From NCBI RefSeq assembly GCF_029227915.1, contig NC_079879.1, positions 19,034,001 through 19,098,000 on the forward strand: 64,000 nucleotides of DNA. The letters run 5' to 3'. This DNA is from Hydractinia symbiolongicarpus. Lineage: Eukaryota; Cnidaria; Hydrozoa; Anthoathecata; Hydractiniidae. Position numbers and translations under genes: made by a program. Below, piece by piece: positions 1 through 13,832 of this stretch. Position 1 is the stretch's first letter. Every line of letters starts with the position of its first letter. The notes under the pieces were generated by a model that saw only the letters and a program-made list of their open reading frames with translations, was not told the DNA's origin and did not search any database.

Positions 1-1540
1 ATTTCAATAAAAAAAATAGAAAAGGAAACAAAGAATGTTTTGGACTTGGGTGGAATGACCTAAAGAAAGGAGAAAGAGGTTATAGCTTTTAAAAATGAGT
101 GATAAATATAGGAAAGAAAATATGGCTTAAGCCCCATTGTGTGTAGTCAAGAAAAGTCAATAAGCTAGCATGTTGTTGCTGCTAACAAAGGGAAAGTCCT
201 TTGGTGCAATAAGTAAGTTTATAGTGACAGAAATATTATGATTTTGTGTTAAAATATTATTTACTCATGTGCACACATAAACATTGGACACAAAAGTTAA
301 ATAGCAGGCTCTAACAAATAAGTTATACTCAAATTGCTGGAACTTGTATATACTTAAAATGTTATAAAATTAACTAAGTTAACTAAAATTCAGGTTTTAA
401 TTCAGATTTTTAATTTTAAATTCAAAATTTTATTATGACAGAACATTTGTTTTGTTATAATAAATATTAGTTATTTTAAATATATTTAAATATATTTTAG
501 GGTGTGAGTTTTTGTGTCTTTTTGTACACATTAAATGTTAAATGCAAGAACATTTAGGCTCAAGTTTTACCTGAGAAAGTTTGCTCAATTAAGAAGACAT
601 GAATTTCCATTTTTTTATCATGTATTTTATGCTTCGTTATAGATTGTGAATGTTAAAAAATAATTTTTTGAGGAAACTTTGTATATTTGTTGAAGTTTCA
701 CATAACTTATTTAAAAAAAGTATACAAGAGTCATAAATATTTTTTAACAGATTGTTCCAATTCCTGCTTTTGTTTTTTCATGTTGTGTACTTATTTTTTT
801 ATAGTATATACAGCCAAAGCTACGATGCCAAGGACAGTAGAGATATATCCCTAAAACAAGTGAAGTTTATAATTTTATCCTAAATTTTTAATCTCTTTTT
901 TAATAGATGAATGTTGGTGCTGTTTTTTTATTTTTTTCATTTTTAAGTTCTATTTTATATATAAAATGATTTCGTCTATTTTTTTTCCTCAATGCAAATT
1001 CAACTACAAAGTGTCTGTTCTTATTTCAATTTAAAAAGTCTTAATAACACAATAGTCGGACCCTTTTATATTACCAAATCTGTACATTCTTATCAATTCT
1101 TGTGTGCAAAATTTGAGAGAATTGTTCTATTAGTTTGTCATTTTTATTTCTAGTGAAATTTCATATTAGAAAGTGCAATAGAATGAATATGCATTATGCA
1201 CAATAATTTAGTTAGTGATTCTGATCTAAAATAAAAGTTTATCAAAAGTTTATTTGGAAACTGTTTTGAGCGACATACCTAATGTGATTATAAATTACAT
1301 CAGCTTTATTGACATTAAATCGCAAAACTGCAAAAGATGCATGAACCTAACTGTACTACCACAGACGTGGTTGTGCAAAATATTTCCTTGTCTAATATTG
1401 TTCTGACTGATATTTACTTAGTCGTTGTATTTATAAAATAGAGTATAAATTATATAATTATACTTTTGATAAATTATTAAAACTAATTACTGGTTTATTT
1501 ATTTGCTTACAGCCTACCAATGCCTATCCAAACCATTAAA
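1..1540. other. AT-rich stretch without recognised gene
   Basis: No open frame with recognisable protein features is seen on either strand. The stretch is rich in A and T homopolymer runs and looks like intergenic or intronic DNA. Confidence 0.5.
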
Positions 1541-2240
1541 GAATTCTTATTTCAAGAAGCAATCCATGCACATAGTTGAAGTTTACATTTTTTGCAAGTG
1601 TTTTGCAAAATATTTATAAGAGGAATTCTGTTTTTTTTCTGAGTAAGATTCTGTTGCTTCAGCAATATATGCCAATACAAAGCACTTAGGGAGAATTCTC
1701 AGGCCAACAATCAATCATACACATGAAATAATATAACATTTTTAAATAAGGCCTTTACAACAAATTTTAAAGAAAATTTCTGTTTTTAAAAGCAATTCAT
1801 ACATATGCGATTCGATTGTTTTAGCAACTTATGTCTACAAAAAGCATTTTAGAAAAAATTCCCAAAACAACAATCAATCCATACACATGAAATAATTTAA
1901 CATTTTTTAATAAGGCCTTTACAAAACAAATTTATGAGAATTTTTGTTTCTAAAAGCTATCCATACATACGAGATTCGGTTGTTTTAGCAACTTATGTCT
2001 ACAAAAAGCATTTTAGAAAAAATTCCCAGAAGAACAATCAATCCATGCACATGAAATAATATAACATTTTTTAACAAGGGCTTTACAACAAATTCTAAAG
2101 AGAACTTCTGTTTTTAAAAGCAATCCATACATATGAGATTCGGTTGTTTTAGCAACTTATGTCTACAAAAAGCATTTTGGAAAACATTCCCAGAACAACA
2201 ATCATTCCATACACATGAAATAAAGACCTCTATGAAACAT
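1541..2240. repeat. Tandem repeat, unit about 165 bp, four to five copies
   Basis: The phrase CAATCAATCCATACACATG recurs near 1705, 1870, 2035 and 2200, each time followed by AAGGCCTTTACAA, a GATTCGGTTGTTTTAGCAAC block and CTACAAAAAGCATTTT. The first unit (about 1541-1700) is the most diverged, the others differ by scattered substitutions and small indels. No coding potential is seen. It abuts the hairpin at 2275 and may be a subterminal part of a transposon, which is inference. Confidence 0.8.
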
Positions 2241-2274
2241 ATGAAGAGAAATACCGTTCTGAAAGTAATCAATT

Positions 2275-2325
2275 AATTCGCGAAAAGTTCTTCTATTGAG
2301 CTAATGGAAGAACTTTTCGCGAATT
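2275..2325. repeat. Perfect 19-bp inverted repeat (hairpin)
   Basis: Arms at 2275-2293 and 2307-2325 (AATTCGCGAAAAGTTCTTC and its reverse complement) surround a 13-nt loop. A second TTCGCGAA-type dyad lies at about 2373-2397, and the motif reappears near 2745-2765. This looks like the terminus or centre of a foldback or MITE-type element; the family is not recognised. Confidence 0.7.
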
Positions 2326-2762
2326 CCGCTATTTGTAAATGTTTCTTCTGCAAAACTTTTTACAATAGGTCAATTCGCGAAAAACATTTTCGCGAAATTA
2401 TCACAAATAGTTCTCTTCCCTACGCGCGCGGTACCTATGTCTTCTTTAATACAAACGTGAGTATGCTACTGATAACAAGTATTTGTGAATGTCAACTATA
2501 ATTTTTTTCTTATTGCACGAGGCATAAAGACTTTAACCCTGCAAGGTATTTCAAGACCTCCCTGTACAATAAAAGATATAATATATGATGTGGATATTAC
2601 CGTTGAAGTGAAAAAGGGCGTTCATCACTAGTCTCAAAACAGTAAAAAAGAACGAAATATTCTAATATGTTCTATGATGAATTTTAATGGATTGAGGGGA
2701 AAAAATAAATCGATAATTAATTATTTTTTCTTTGGTTCGATTCGCAAAAAATTCTTCCGCGA

Positions 2763-3605
2763 AGGAGAAAAACTTTCGAATTGAAGACTAGGCTATGATC
2801 TTATTGCTTATACGCACTCCATTTGTGTTGTTTCGTTGAATTTTGGTCGAAAAACTGTCTTTCAGGAGAAAAAGTTTCAAATTGAAGACTAGGCTATGAT
2901 TTTATTGCCTATACGCACTCCGTTTGTGTTGTTTCGTTGAATTTTGGTTGAAAAACTGTTTTTCAGGAGAAAAACTTTCGAATTGAAGACTAGGCTATGA
3001 TCTTATTGCCTAGAGTGCTCCGTTTGTGTTGTTTCGTTGAATTTTGGTCGAAAAACTGTTTTTCAGGAGAAAAACTTTCGAATTGAAGACTGGGCTATGA
3101 TTTTATTGCCTATACGCACTCCGTTTGTGTTGTTTCGTTGAAATTTGGTCGAAAAACTGTTTTTTAGGAGAAAAACTGTTTTTCAGGAGAAAAACTTTCG
3201 AATTGAAGACTAGGCTATGATCTTATTGCCTATACGCACTCTGTTTGTGTTGTTTCGTTGAATTTTGGTCGAAAAACTGTTTTTCAGGAGAAAAACTTTC
3301 GAATTGAAGACTGGGCTATGATTTTATTGCCTATACGCACTCCGTTTGTGTTGTTTCGTTGAAATTTGGTCGAAAAACTGTTTTTTAGGAGAAAAACTGT
3401 TTTTCAGGAGAAAAACTTTCGAATTGAAGACTAGGCTATGATTTTATTGCCTATACGCACTCCGTTTGTGTTGTTTCGTTGAATTTTGGTCGAAAAACTG
3501 TTTTTCAGGAGAAAAAGTTTTGAATTGAAGACTAGGCTATGATTTTATTGCCTATACGCACTCCGTTTGTGTGTTTCGTTGAATTTTGGTCGAAAAGAAT
3601 ATTTT
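2763..3605. repeat. Tandem repeat, about 101-bp unit with a higher-order dimer
   Basis: A unit beginning GGAGAAAAACTTTCGAATTG starts near 2763, 2865, 2966, 3066, 3186, 3287, 3407 and 3508. Some junctions carry an extra block of about 20 bp (near 3167 and 3388), which makes the segments 3066-3286 and 3287-3507 near-identical 221-bp dimers. The array ends about 100 bp before the stop codon of the minus-strand transposase-like gene, so it may be the subterminal repeat region of that element (inference). Confidence 0.85.
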
Positions 3606-5819
3606 TCAGAAATGAATAGAAATTAATTTAAAGAAAACAATTTTCAATATTATGAACTTATTATCTTCGATACATAAAAAACTCAGTACAAACAAACAAT
3701 GAGATTTCAATCATCAGCACGTCCAGACAGCGCAATGTTCAATTTTCTATTATGTGATTCATCTTTGTGTTGATTCCACAAGTAAATAAAAAATTGCAGA
3801 TACAACGCAAAATGCGTTTGGGACATCAATTTACAAGAGGACTTTATGTTTTGAATATAACTATTAAATTGCTCACAAATGGAAGAATTTATCGCACTTG
3901 AAGCAAGAAGACGGTTGTACTTGAAAGCGTTGGTGCATTTGTGCGTATAACCATGAAATACGTCGTGGAAAAACCTTGTTTTTGCAAAAAATCCAGATTC
4001 TCGATTTTTGCAATATTCCGAAAGACTGCATGCAAAATCGTAAAAAATGTCGTCAGGAGCGCTGTTGATATGGGTTAATAGCGACGCGGCAGGGTCCTTT
4101 CGTCCTTCGCTTCCAGGAATTGTATGGAAGCCGTAGCAATGTCCATGTAAAGGACAAAACCAAAGAAATACGTAGGTTGTTCCTTTTTTCGAAACTGTTG
4201 GAAAGCGTTTCTCACATCCGTTGTCTGGTGGGTCATCAAAATTGGCATGGATACGTTCTTTTGTGTCAATAGTGAACTGTCGCATTTTACGAACTTGACA
4301 ACCATGTGTATTAAAGTAATATGCGCGTCCATATTTAGCAGGGTTGTAAGTTTTCGGTATAGGTACTGGATCTTCCGGTGGTTCATCATGAGAATGTACA
4401 TTTTTTATAAATGCCACCAGGTATCTAAGTAACAATATAACATCGTTGCTTGGAAGTTCAGTCGATGACGATATAGAGGATGCGAATAACAAGGAAGATA
4501 ACTCAGGAGCATAAAACCTCAGTTCGTACAAAAATAATCGTAGGTCGGCGGTTGTTAATTCTTCATCAGTAATCTTTTGAACAAAATCTAACACGTCTTG
4601 ACAAAAACGAAATGGCAACACAGTGTCTACTGAAGCGTCGGATGAAAGTAAAAGAAAGAACTTGGCCAATGCATACCGTTCTTTGCTATCCGAATTGGTA
4701 GAAATCATTTTTTGATATGCAGGTCGAGCATACTCAGTTATAAATTCTGTAATGCCTGTCTCAACCACACCAGGGTCGCAATCAATAATCTTTTGGCACT
4801 GCTCCTTTAACACATTTCTCGCCTGACTGAAATCACGAGAATCATGGTCGGGGGTATTAAATATAAAGCAACGATGAAGCCGTTTTAATGTTGTCTCCAA
4901 AATTTCCCCACCCTCAGCATTTTCGATGGGATCAACGAAAGTATTTTTAAAACCCACTCCTAACTTTGTACCGTCACAGGCTAATATTTTACTTTCGCCT
5001 CCACACAACCTACATTGCTGACGAAATTCAATTTGCATAGCTGAAACCCATGCGAAGAACCAATCAATAAAAACTGGAACTGACATAAACTTTTGGGCAC
5101 CGTGATTCCTTCTCCTGTAACTGTTATTCATAACCGTCACGAAACCGCTAAACGTTTGACCACTTGTTTTTACTGCATCAACAAAATCCCAGCCTATTTC
5201 ATAACCCGCACAAGTAGCTGATGAAAGCCTGAATATGGATTCATTCCATCCATCCCATTTACGTTCACAACAATTCTGCAAGCACAAACGCATGAAAACG
5301 TTGCACTTCACCACTTTCCTGTCCAAATACAATTTAGACTCCGTTGACTTTCCAATAATTCCTTGTGGGAATTCATCTGAAAACCAACCAGCCTAAAGTG
5401 ACAATTTTAATTATATTTATAAAGAAAGTCTTAGCGATAAGTTCTACATTTTGTTATAAGGATTATTCCCTACACATAATGCATGCACAAAAAAACAAAA
5501 AACATTCTATTTACTAAAGACAGTATACTTTGCCTTATACTAACCTCACATGGGCATGTTCCATTCATATCAGGTACAAAATCGATGTCTTCGTTTTCCT
5601 CACTCCAATTATCTCTTAATTTTAGATTATCTTGCAATCTTGTAGAAAAAGGATCGCCATCTACGACACACTTGCTGGGACATTTAAGATTAAATTGCCA
5701 CAAACCAGTTTCCTCATTGAATACATCTTTCCACTATAATTCAGAGTTATGATTATAAGACATTATATGATATTAAATAATCATATTTAATAGTCAAGCT
5801 TCACCTTATTATCTTACAA

Positions 5820-5900
5820 ATGGTAAGCGACGCTCTAACCACTGAGCTATCTTCATTTCAGAAGAGCTGGATTTGAACCAGCGACCTTCGCTTTGGAAAT
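5820..5900 (-). repeat. tRNA-like sequence with 3' half before 5' half
   Basis: Read on the minus strand, a tRNA 3' half (AGCGA anticodon-stem strand, AGGTC variable loop, GCTGG-TTCAAAT-CCAGC T arm, TCTTC) is followed after six bases by a 5' half (GAAGA, TA, D arm GCTC-AGTGGTTA-GAGC, G, TCGCT). TCGCT pairs with AGCGA and GAAGA with TCTTC, so the halves complement each other as if from one tRNA cut in the anticodon loop. It lies in the intron between the sixth and seventh exons of the transposase-like gene. It could be a permuted tRNA or a remnant of a tandem tRNA-derived repeat; the two outer acceptor pairs do not form. Confidence 0.5.
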
Positions 5901-7408
5901 ACAATGTGTAACTTACGTAACAGTCGTGTAGTCTAACTTTATTGTCAGGTTCTGTATGGTGGTTAATAATAACTGTAGCGTGGTTTTATGCCGTTAACAA
6001 ATAAAAGAAAATAAGTCCACTGATAATACACTTAAATAGATTGGGAATATATAGTTTAAAAGTATGGGAATATATAGTTTAAAAGTAAAAAAAAAAAAAA
6101 AAATAGATAATAGATAATAGAAAGTACACACCTTATTATCAGGAAGAAAATTAGCATTATTACTATCTTCATCACTGATATCATCAACGTCATCAGATTC
6201 ATTATTGGTCAAATAGAAGTCTCGAAATGACACCAAATGAGGACATAAGTCAAAAGCAGTGGTTATGTTTTTGATTGACCTTTTTGATCCTTTGTCAATA
6301 ACACATAACGAATTTTTGCATTAAACAACTTTTGTATTTGTTCCAGACACTTTGAAAATAGATACAATTGCAGCAGAATCTTCATGGGTGATCGAGAATT
6401 TGCGAACATTTAATTTAGCAGGAAGTTCCTCAACAACTGTTTCTGAGCACTTTAAGCCATCATTAATAACTGACATATTCACAAGGCTGACATCAGCACT
6501 CACAGGCTCTGGAATATGATCAGAAGATGGGAGAAGTGAAACAACACTGGCAAGCAATCGCACATGTAAACAAGAAACACCCAGCCACCTAACATCAAAT
6601 CTTTCTGGAGCTTCAACACAGGTTTGAGATACAGAAAATATTTTGCAATTGCAATAATAGGTTGGACCAGTACTTGTGGTAGTTGAAAATACATGAACAT
6701 ATTCAAAATGCTACAAAATATAAAAAGTATAAAGTTACAAAACATGACTAAAGGTTGTTGAACAGCTGTAGAACCAATAACCTAAAAATAATTAAAAAGT
6801 CAAAAAATATATACAAACCATAAATTCACCAGTGTTACAATCGTAATCATTCATGACAACAACATTCTTTGTAGCTGATTTAACTCTCCATTTGAAGGTG
6901 CCATAGTTGAACAACTGTCCACAAAAATACTGATACAACGATTCACTGGAGGAAGCTACATTTTGAAGTTTTCTACTCTCCATAATATCAACCTGTATAC
7001 TAGAGTCAGAGGCATCTGCTTCATCACCATCACTCTCTTCTGCATTCTTCCTGTTGTTTCTCTTTGAAATCAGGTGGAATTTCCTTTTTCTTGTTGTGCT
7101 TGGCAATTTTTTATTTTTATAATAAGGTATTTCTACTATGTTACCAAGAATGCAATTTAAAACAGCAATCACTACTTCGCTAGCTTCTTCAGAACCTCTG
7201 AAATTACATGCCTATAAATATGAAAATAAAAATAAAATTGTTTAAAAAATCCCAGTTATTCAAACTTGGAGCACCATGTATATGCTGCTAACCTGAAGAA
7301 TTCTGTTTCTTGGAGATGCTGGATATCTTCTACAGCTTGTTGAGAACTTTTGAACATACTTTACCTCTACTTGCTTTATCTCATCACTACACCATACCCA
7401 TTTATGAA

Positions 7409-7928
<520 letters not shown>

Positions 7929-9161
7929 ACTTTTTTATTCCACACATTTACCTTCTTTCAAATCCACTATCCAAAGAAGTTGTTGGCTTTTGAAGGCGAT
8001 GCATAACATAGCATATGAAGAAGAGACATTTACAATTGCTTTTTTCAACAGATGGTTTCACATTATTGACAATATTTTTGATGCTATTTGGATTGTCAAT
8101 CAAAACTCTTCTGTATGACCTATCCTTGGCATACTGAGGTGTATGTTTACCTGAATGAAGGAATGAATATATATGAACATTTAAAACATGTACAAAATTA
8201 AACAAAAATTGATTGGTTTCATAATTATATAACAAATATCCACAGTTTTATTAAATATTTGCACCTTTTTTCAAAGCCTTGAATAAGGACATATTCCTTT
8301 TGGAGCATATATCAACATCCATTTCATTATAAAATTGGTAAGGAAGAAGGCTATATAATGATAGATCTTCCTTAATCTTCTTCGGTAGAATCCAGAAAAG
8401 CCTCCTGCTTCAAAGAATCTTGCAATGTGATGTATATTTTCGCCATCTGGAACTGACAAAACAGTACAGCTGAATATGCTGTCACTTGATCCAGAGGCAG
8501 ATAAATTCAAACAGTTATCCTCCAGTTTTAAAAGTGGTGAATCAGGTGACAAAACCTCTTGTTGTAATATGTTTGTCAAGGAATTCTCCAAAAAGATTGC
8601 ATCATTGCACTTGTTTAAATTATGTATGATATTATCTATAACTGTAGGATCAACCATTTTGTTTCTAAAATGATATTATAATGAAAATCAACTATTTTTG
8701 TTTGAATATAATATATTCAAACAAAATTATCAGTTCGTTTCCTCACACATTCTTAGGACTTTATATTAATTGAAATAAATTAGAAGACATCAATCTCACT
8801 GGATAATGGTTTTAAGAAGAAATTCAGTGTAAAAAGACCTCTCTTCACCTAATCCCAGCATCTTCTTTTTCTGCCACACAAATGCCAAAGCCAAAAAGCT
8901 TACTACTGAAAAGTAAACAAATTATGTCACAATAGAATCCATCTATGCGGTCCTTCTTTTTTGCCTGCTATTTTTTTGCCTGGATACATGCACGTAGCTA
9001 CAATAATCTGTAAATTTGCTCCTTAACTTTTAGATTACAACAGTAGCTTTAACCTTTCCCACAGTGATGATTGGCTAATAAAAAACCTATAGTTAGTTTG
9101 TAGGAGGATTAAGGCTCTGCAAGCCTAGCATGTAGCATGGTCTAGCATCACACGCTCTCTA

Positions 9162-9213
9162 GCTATCATCATCATCATCATTCTCGGTTAACATCCGTTT
9201 TCCATGCTAGCTC
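9162..9213. repeat. SINE-tail-like fragment
   Basis: An (ATC)n run followed by TTCTCGGTTAACATCCG and TTTTCCATGCTAG resembles a widely dispersed marine-invertebrate repeat tail known to me from general reading. Only this short piece is present, so the assignment is tentative. Confidence 0.3.
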
Positions 9214-9938
9214 TAGATATAGTTAGCTAGCTACATAGCAACCTTAAAAAGTGCAGAAAAGAGGAAAAACAATGCAGCTACTTTTATCTGTACAAATTAT
9301 TAAAAAACAATTTAGCAGAAAGAAAAAGCAAACCAAAGCAAACAGAAAACAGGCCGATGAAGAACCGTTGCTTGGCTCGTTGCTTTCGCTTTCCGTACCC
9401 GAACCTGCTGGAAGCATCAAAAAATGCTAACGCAGCATTGGCCTGCAACTGACCAATAGTATTACAATATTTTATGTGGTCTGAAAAGTGAATGTTAACG
9501 TCCTCCGTGGGTTAAATCGTTGGTTACCATTTTGTAGTCTGCAATGTTTGGAACTAATTTGAGGACCAGAAAGTTCTGAAGGTTTAAAAGATACAAGCCG
9601 CCTTGGGGACGAGGTTGACATCACCGAGAAAAATCGCCTAATTCTTACACTTTTTCACTCAATTGTGCCAACTGCTTCCCGAAAGAAAAGAAAAAATTAA
9701 ATTGATGTGACTTTGGTTGGCAAAATTATCACTAATTCACTCGCTGTTCTTGATAAAACTAAAAAGTGGTACCAGAAATCTGTCGCGCACATTTAAAGAG
9801 AATGCACTACTCAAACAACCTGAATGTTTTCTTTGTGAAGGTAATATAGAAAAGGAAATGTCTAGCTATAAACGTTTCCATGCCAATATGCGAATATTCC
9901 TGTCGAAGTTAAACAGCTGAGACTGTCAACATGTTAAT

Positions 9939-9986
9939 GGCGTCATATATAGTGACGCCCAATGTGGCGTCATATATAGTGTCGCC
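9939..9986. repeat. Duplicated dyad GGCGTCA-TATATAG-TGACGCC
   Basis: The first copy (9939-9959) has perfect 7-bp arms around TATATAG; the second (9966-9986) has one arm mismatch. The 27-bp period and the TGACG half-sites resemble a CRE/ATF-type binding site, but no adjacent gene start supports a regulatory role. Confidence 0.45.
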
Positions 9987-11233
9987 CAAATCTGTTCACG
10001 CTTCGTGTTCGCCTTGCTTACTCAGTTCCATAAAGACAAAAAAATAAAGTAAAATTACGGCCAACATTCATCGCGGCAAAAGGTTAATGAATGTAATTAA
10101 GGGACGATAACAGATACAGTCTTCAAAGAAGTGAGATTCTGAAGAATCGTCGTTTCAAACATGCTAGACGACTAATTGAATCTCTTTTAAGGACGATATT
10201 TGTGAAGAACAAAATGACTAAAGAAAGAAGCACCAGGATAAAAAACTACGCTGTAGTATCGAAAATCTAGTGATCCTACAGTTTGTGGTCACAAAAGCTT
10301 CGAGTGAGGCCCAAATTGTTGTCTTTTTTTAAATGAACAGTGTGATGACGAGGATTGATTACAATGCACCGTATGCAAGGAAATGTACTGTAGTGAAGAT
10401 CTCATTTTTTGCACAACCAGGAAACTAAAGAAAACTGTTGGAAACACAAATTCTTCTTATCGTATTGATTTTTTCGTAGTATATTCAAAAAATCTTTCAT
10501 AGAAAACGAAAAAATTTAACTAACTTTCCGTTTCTTAAAGATCCTTTTAATTTAGATGGAATAGATTCTGATTAATTTAACACCACAAAATTTACGCTAA
10601 AAAACTGTCCGACGCATTGTTATTCATCCATATTTAAAAGAATATAAGACAATTAATGTAGATAAACAAAACGTACAGTGACACTAAAACCGTTTTACAG
10701 ATTTGGAAGACATAAAAGTTAGAAAGGTCGGCAAAAAAGTAACACATTTGTGCATCCGACATATGCGTATGATAAATAGCTTTTCTGTATTAAAAATTTA
10801 CATTTCAGCTGCAATAACTTAATTTTTTTCTAAAGAAACAATATGTTCCAAGAATTCTAAAATGAATGTAACTAGTTTTAAATAAAAATATAATTTACTT
10901 AATGAAAATTTACATTAGATTTTCTATCACCGAGCAAATTGAAACTTAAACCACTGCTTATACTTTAGACCCTTTAGAACTCTTTAATTGGTAGTCTCCT
11001 TCCGGCTTAGCAACCTCGTTCACAGGGCATTTTTCCTTGAAAAAGTTGATACCGGCGAATTGTTGGCCACTCCGTAATAACAGTTCAAGGGCCACAAGAT
11101 CCTTGGGGCGAGCTTGCGAGGTCCCATATTAATAGATTCGGGGGATATCAATTTTTTTTTTTTCCTCACCATTTTTCCTCTCCGTATTCTTTCTCTTTCT
11201 TTTACATTACTTTTCCCACCTTTTACATTGTCA

Positions 11234-11405
11234 TCTCTATAATAATAGCCGTCGTCTGTCTGTCTCTATGCGGACCCCCCGATGAGTTAGAAAATGATGT
11301 TACGGAAACACCAATATCAAATGCGATATATTTTTATCCACTTTGTTGAGACGGGTAATTATAAAGGACGGGCGAACCGTGGCTTTTTCCACAGGCAACG
11401 ACTAG
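11234..11405 (+). mobile_element. Non-autonomous Helitron, copy 1 of a tandem pair
   Basis: Begins TCTCTATAATAATAG after an A and ends CGACTAG before a T, matching the 5'-TC and CTRR-3' ends and A/T insertion site of Helitrons. A short hairpin lies just before the end, as expected of the family. No coding capacity. A close copy is at 25139-25309. Confidence 0.75.
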
Positions 11406-11531
11406 TCTATATTATAATACCCGTATGCGTCTGTTTGTCACGCAAAATGGTAGCCGCAGTAGCGAGACACACGAAATGCGGTTAATAAAGGACGTACGAA
11501 GCCGTAGATTTATCCACGGGTTACCGACTAA
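11406..11531 (+). mobile_element. Non-autonomous Helitron, copy 2 of a tandem pair
   Basis: Starts with TC directly abutting the CTAG of the preceding copy and ends CGACTAA before a T. It belongs to the shorter subfamily seen at 19215-19352 and 19891-19996 (GTATRCGTCTGT near the start, CACGCAAAATGGTAG inside). Confidence 0.7.
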
Positions 11532-11752
11532 TTTTTAATATTTTCACATCATGATGACAACCAACCCGAGATTTGTTTACTTTAAAATCCCCTATCTACT
11601 AAACATTTACCCAGACTAGTTTTATATGAAAAGCGGACAAAACTTTAGAAATTAACGAGAAGCCCATTCTAAGTAGGTTTAAGATAAGTTTTAAAAAATA
11701 AATTGATATTAGTATTTAAAATATGTACGTTTAAAAATATATATGCTGTACT

Positions 11753-12046
11753 TACATTGATATTTCCAAAGTGAATTCGCGTTCATGTTCGAAGACAACA
11801 AGAATGTCATTAACATATCTGATCTGGATAAAAATCAGTTTTATTGTTAGAATAATTAGGCAACCACATTTTTTCATAGGCACCCATAAACATGTTACCT
11901 AAGTTGGGTCCCAGTGGAGAGCCCATAGCTACGCCATCAATTTGATCATAACAGACTCCATTTACAAACACAATGCTTTTGTGATGCACATTTGCTCTTA
12001 AAGTTTCTAAACAAAAGAAATTTAGAACATGAGCACAAGGAAACAA
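11753..12046 (-). pseudogene. Penelope-like reverse transcriptase relic
   Basis: The minus strand encodes a stretch with YDQIDGVAMGSPLGPNLGN, the RT motif typical of Penelope-like elements, followed in another frame by RYVNDILVVFEHERE, the YxDD catalytic box with the first Asp changed to Asn. The frame change and the altered catalytic residue show that it is dead. Only about 100 residues of the RT remain; no endonuclease domain or terminal repeats were seen. Confidence 0.7.
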
Positions 12047-12689
12047 GGAATTTTATGCACGAATAAAGCGAAGTTTAGTTTTTAGAATTTTAAAGTTTGA
12101 TTTTTTGCAGATGCAATGTATTCAGGAATTCTCCAAATTTGCCGCAGAAGCTCCTATCCGATGGGTTGGTTTCTTCCTTCTAATTCTATGCAAATTCATT
12201 TTCGAGTTTTAAGTAAAATTTAGATAAGGTAAAACTTTTTAGACCAGAATTTCTTGAAAAATTCTAGTGGATTACTTTCGCGAATCGTCGATTTAGTAAG
12301 TTTTTACTGAATAAATATTGCCGAATGGCCATTTTTTAATTTTTTGCGAGACAAGTATTTCTGAAAAAGTAAAAGTTGCGAAAGATTCTCTCGGTAAAGT
12401 TCTTCCGATTAAAGACGGAAAAAGGAGATTTTTTCCTTGTGTCCCTGTGTGATAGATTGGCCAAAGTATATCTAAGATAATAGAGCATAGGCTATATGAG
12501 CAAGATTCACTGAAAACAGTCCAGTAGTTTTTCTTTTCACTTTTGGTGAAGGGTGGTGACAATGTATCAATCAAAATACTTTTTGACCGTTGTTTTTTGT
12601 TTTCAAAAATTGACGTGCAACAGAGGCATAGAAACGTCACACAGGTAGACGCTTATCGGCCATAGCACGTCCGTTTAATGTCCTATACA

Positions 12690-13832
<1,143 letters not shown>

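Larger units (their letters stand above)
8658..11233. other. Region without recognised gene between transposase-like gene and Helitron cluster
   Basis: Contains a short ATCATCATCATC stretch followed by a motif ending TCCGTTTTCCATGCTAG near 9165-9212 that resembles the tail of repeats common in marine invertebrates, and the paired dyads at 9939-9986. No convincing coding region is seen; the small open frames here lack motifs. Confidence 0.45.

Noticed and set aside
12293..12640. Minus-strand open frame of 115 residues
   Set aside because: No motif, no splice or neighbour support, and it lies in repeat debris between two retroelement relics.
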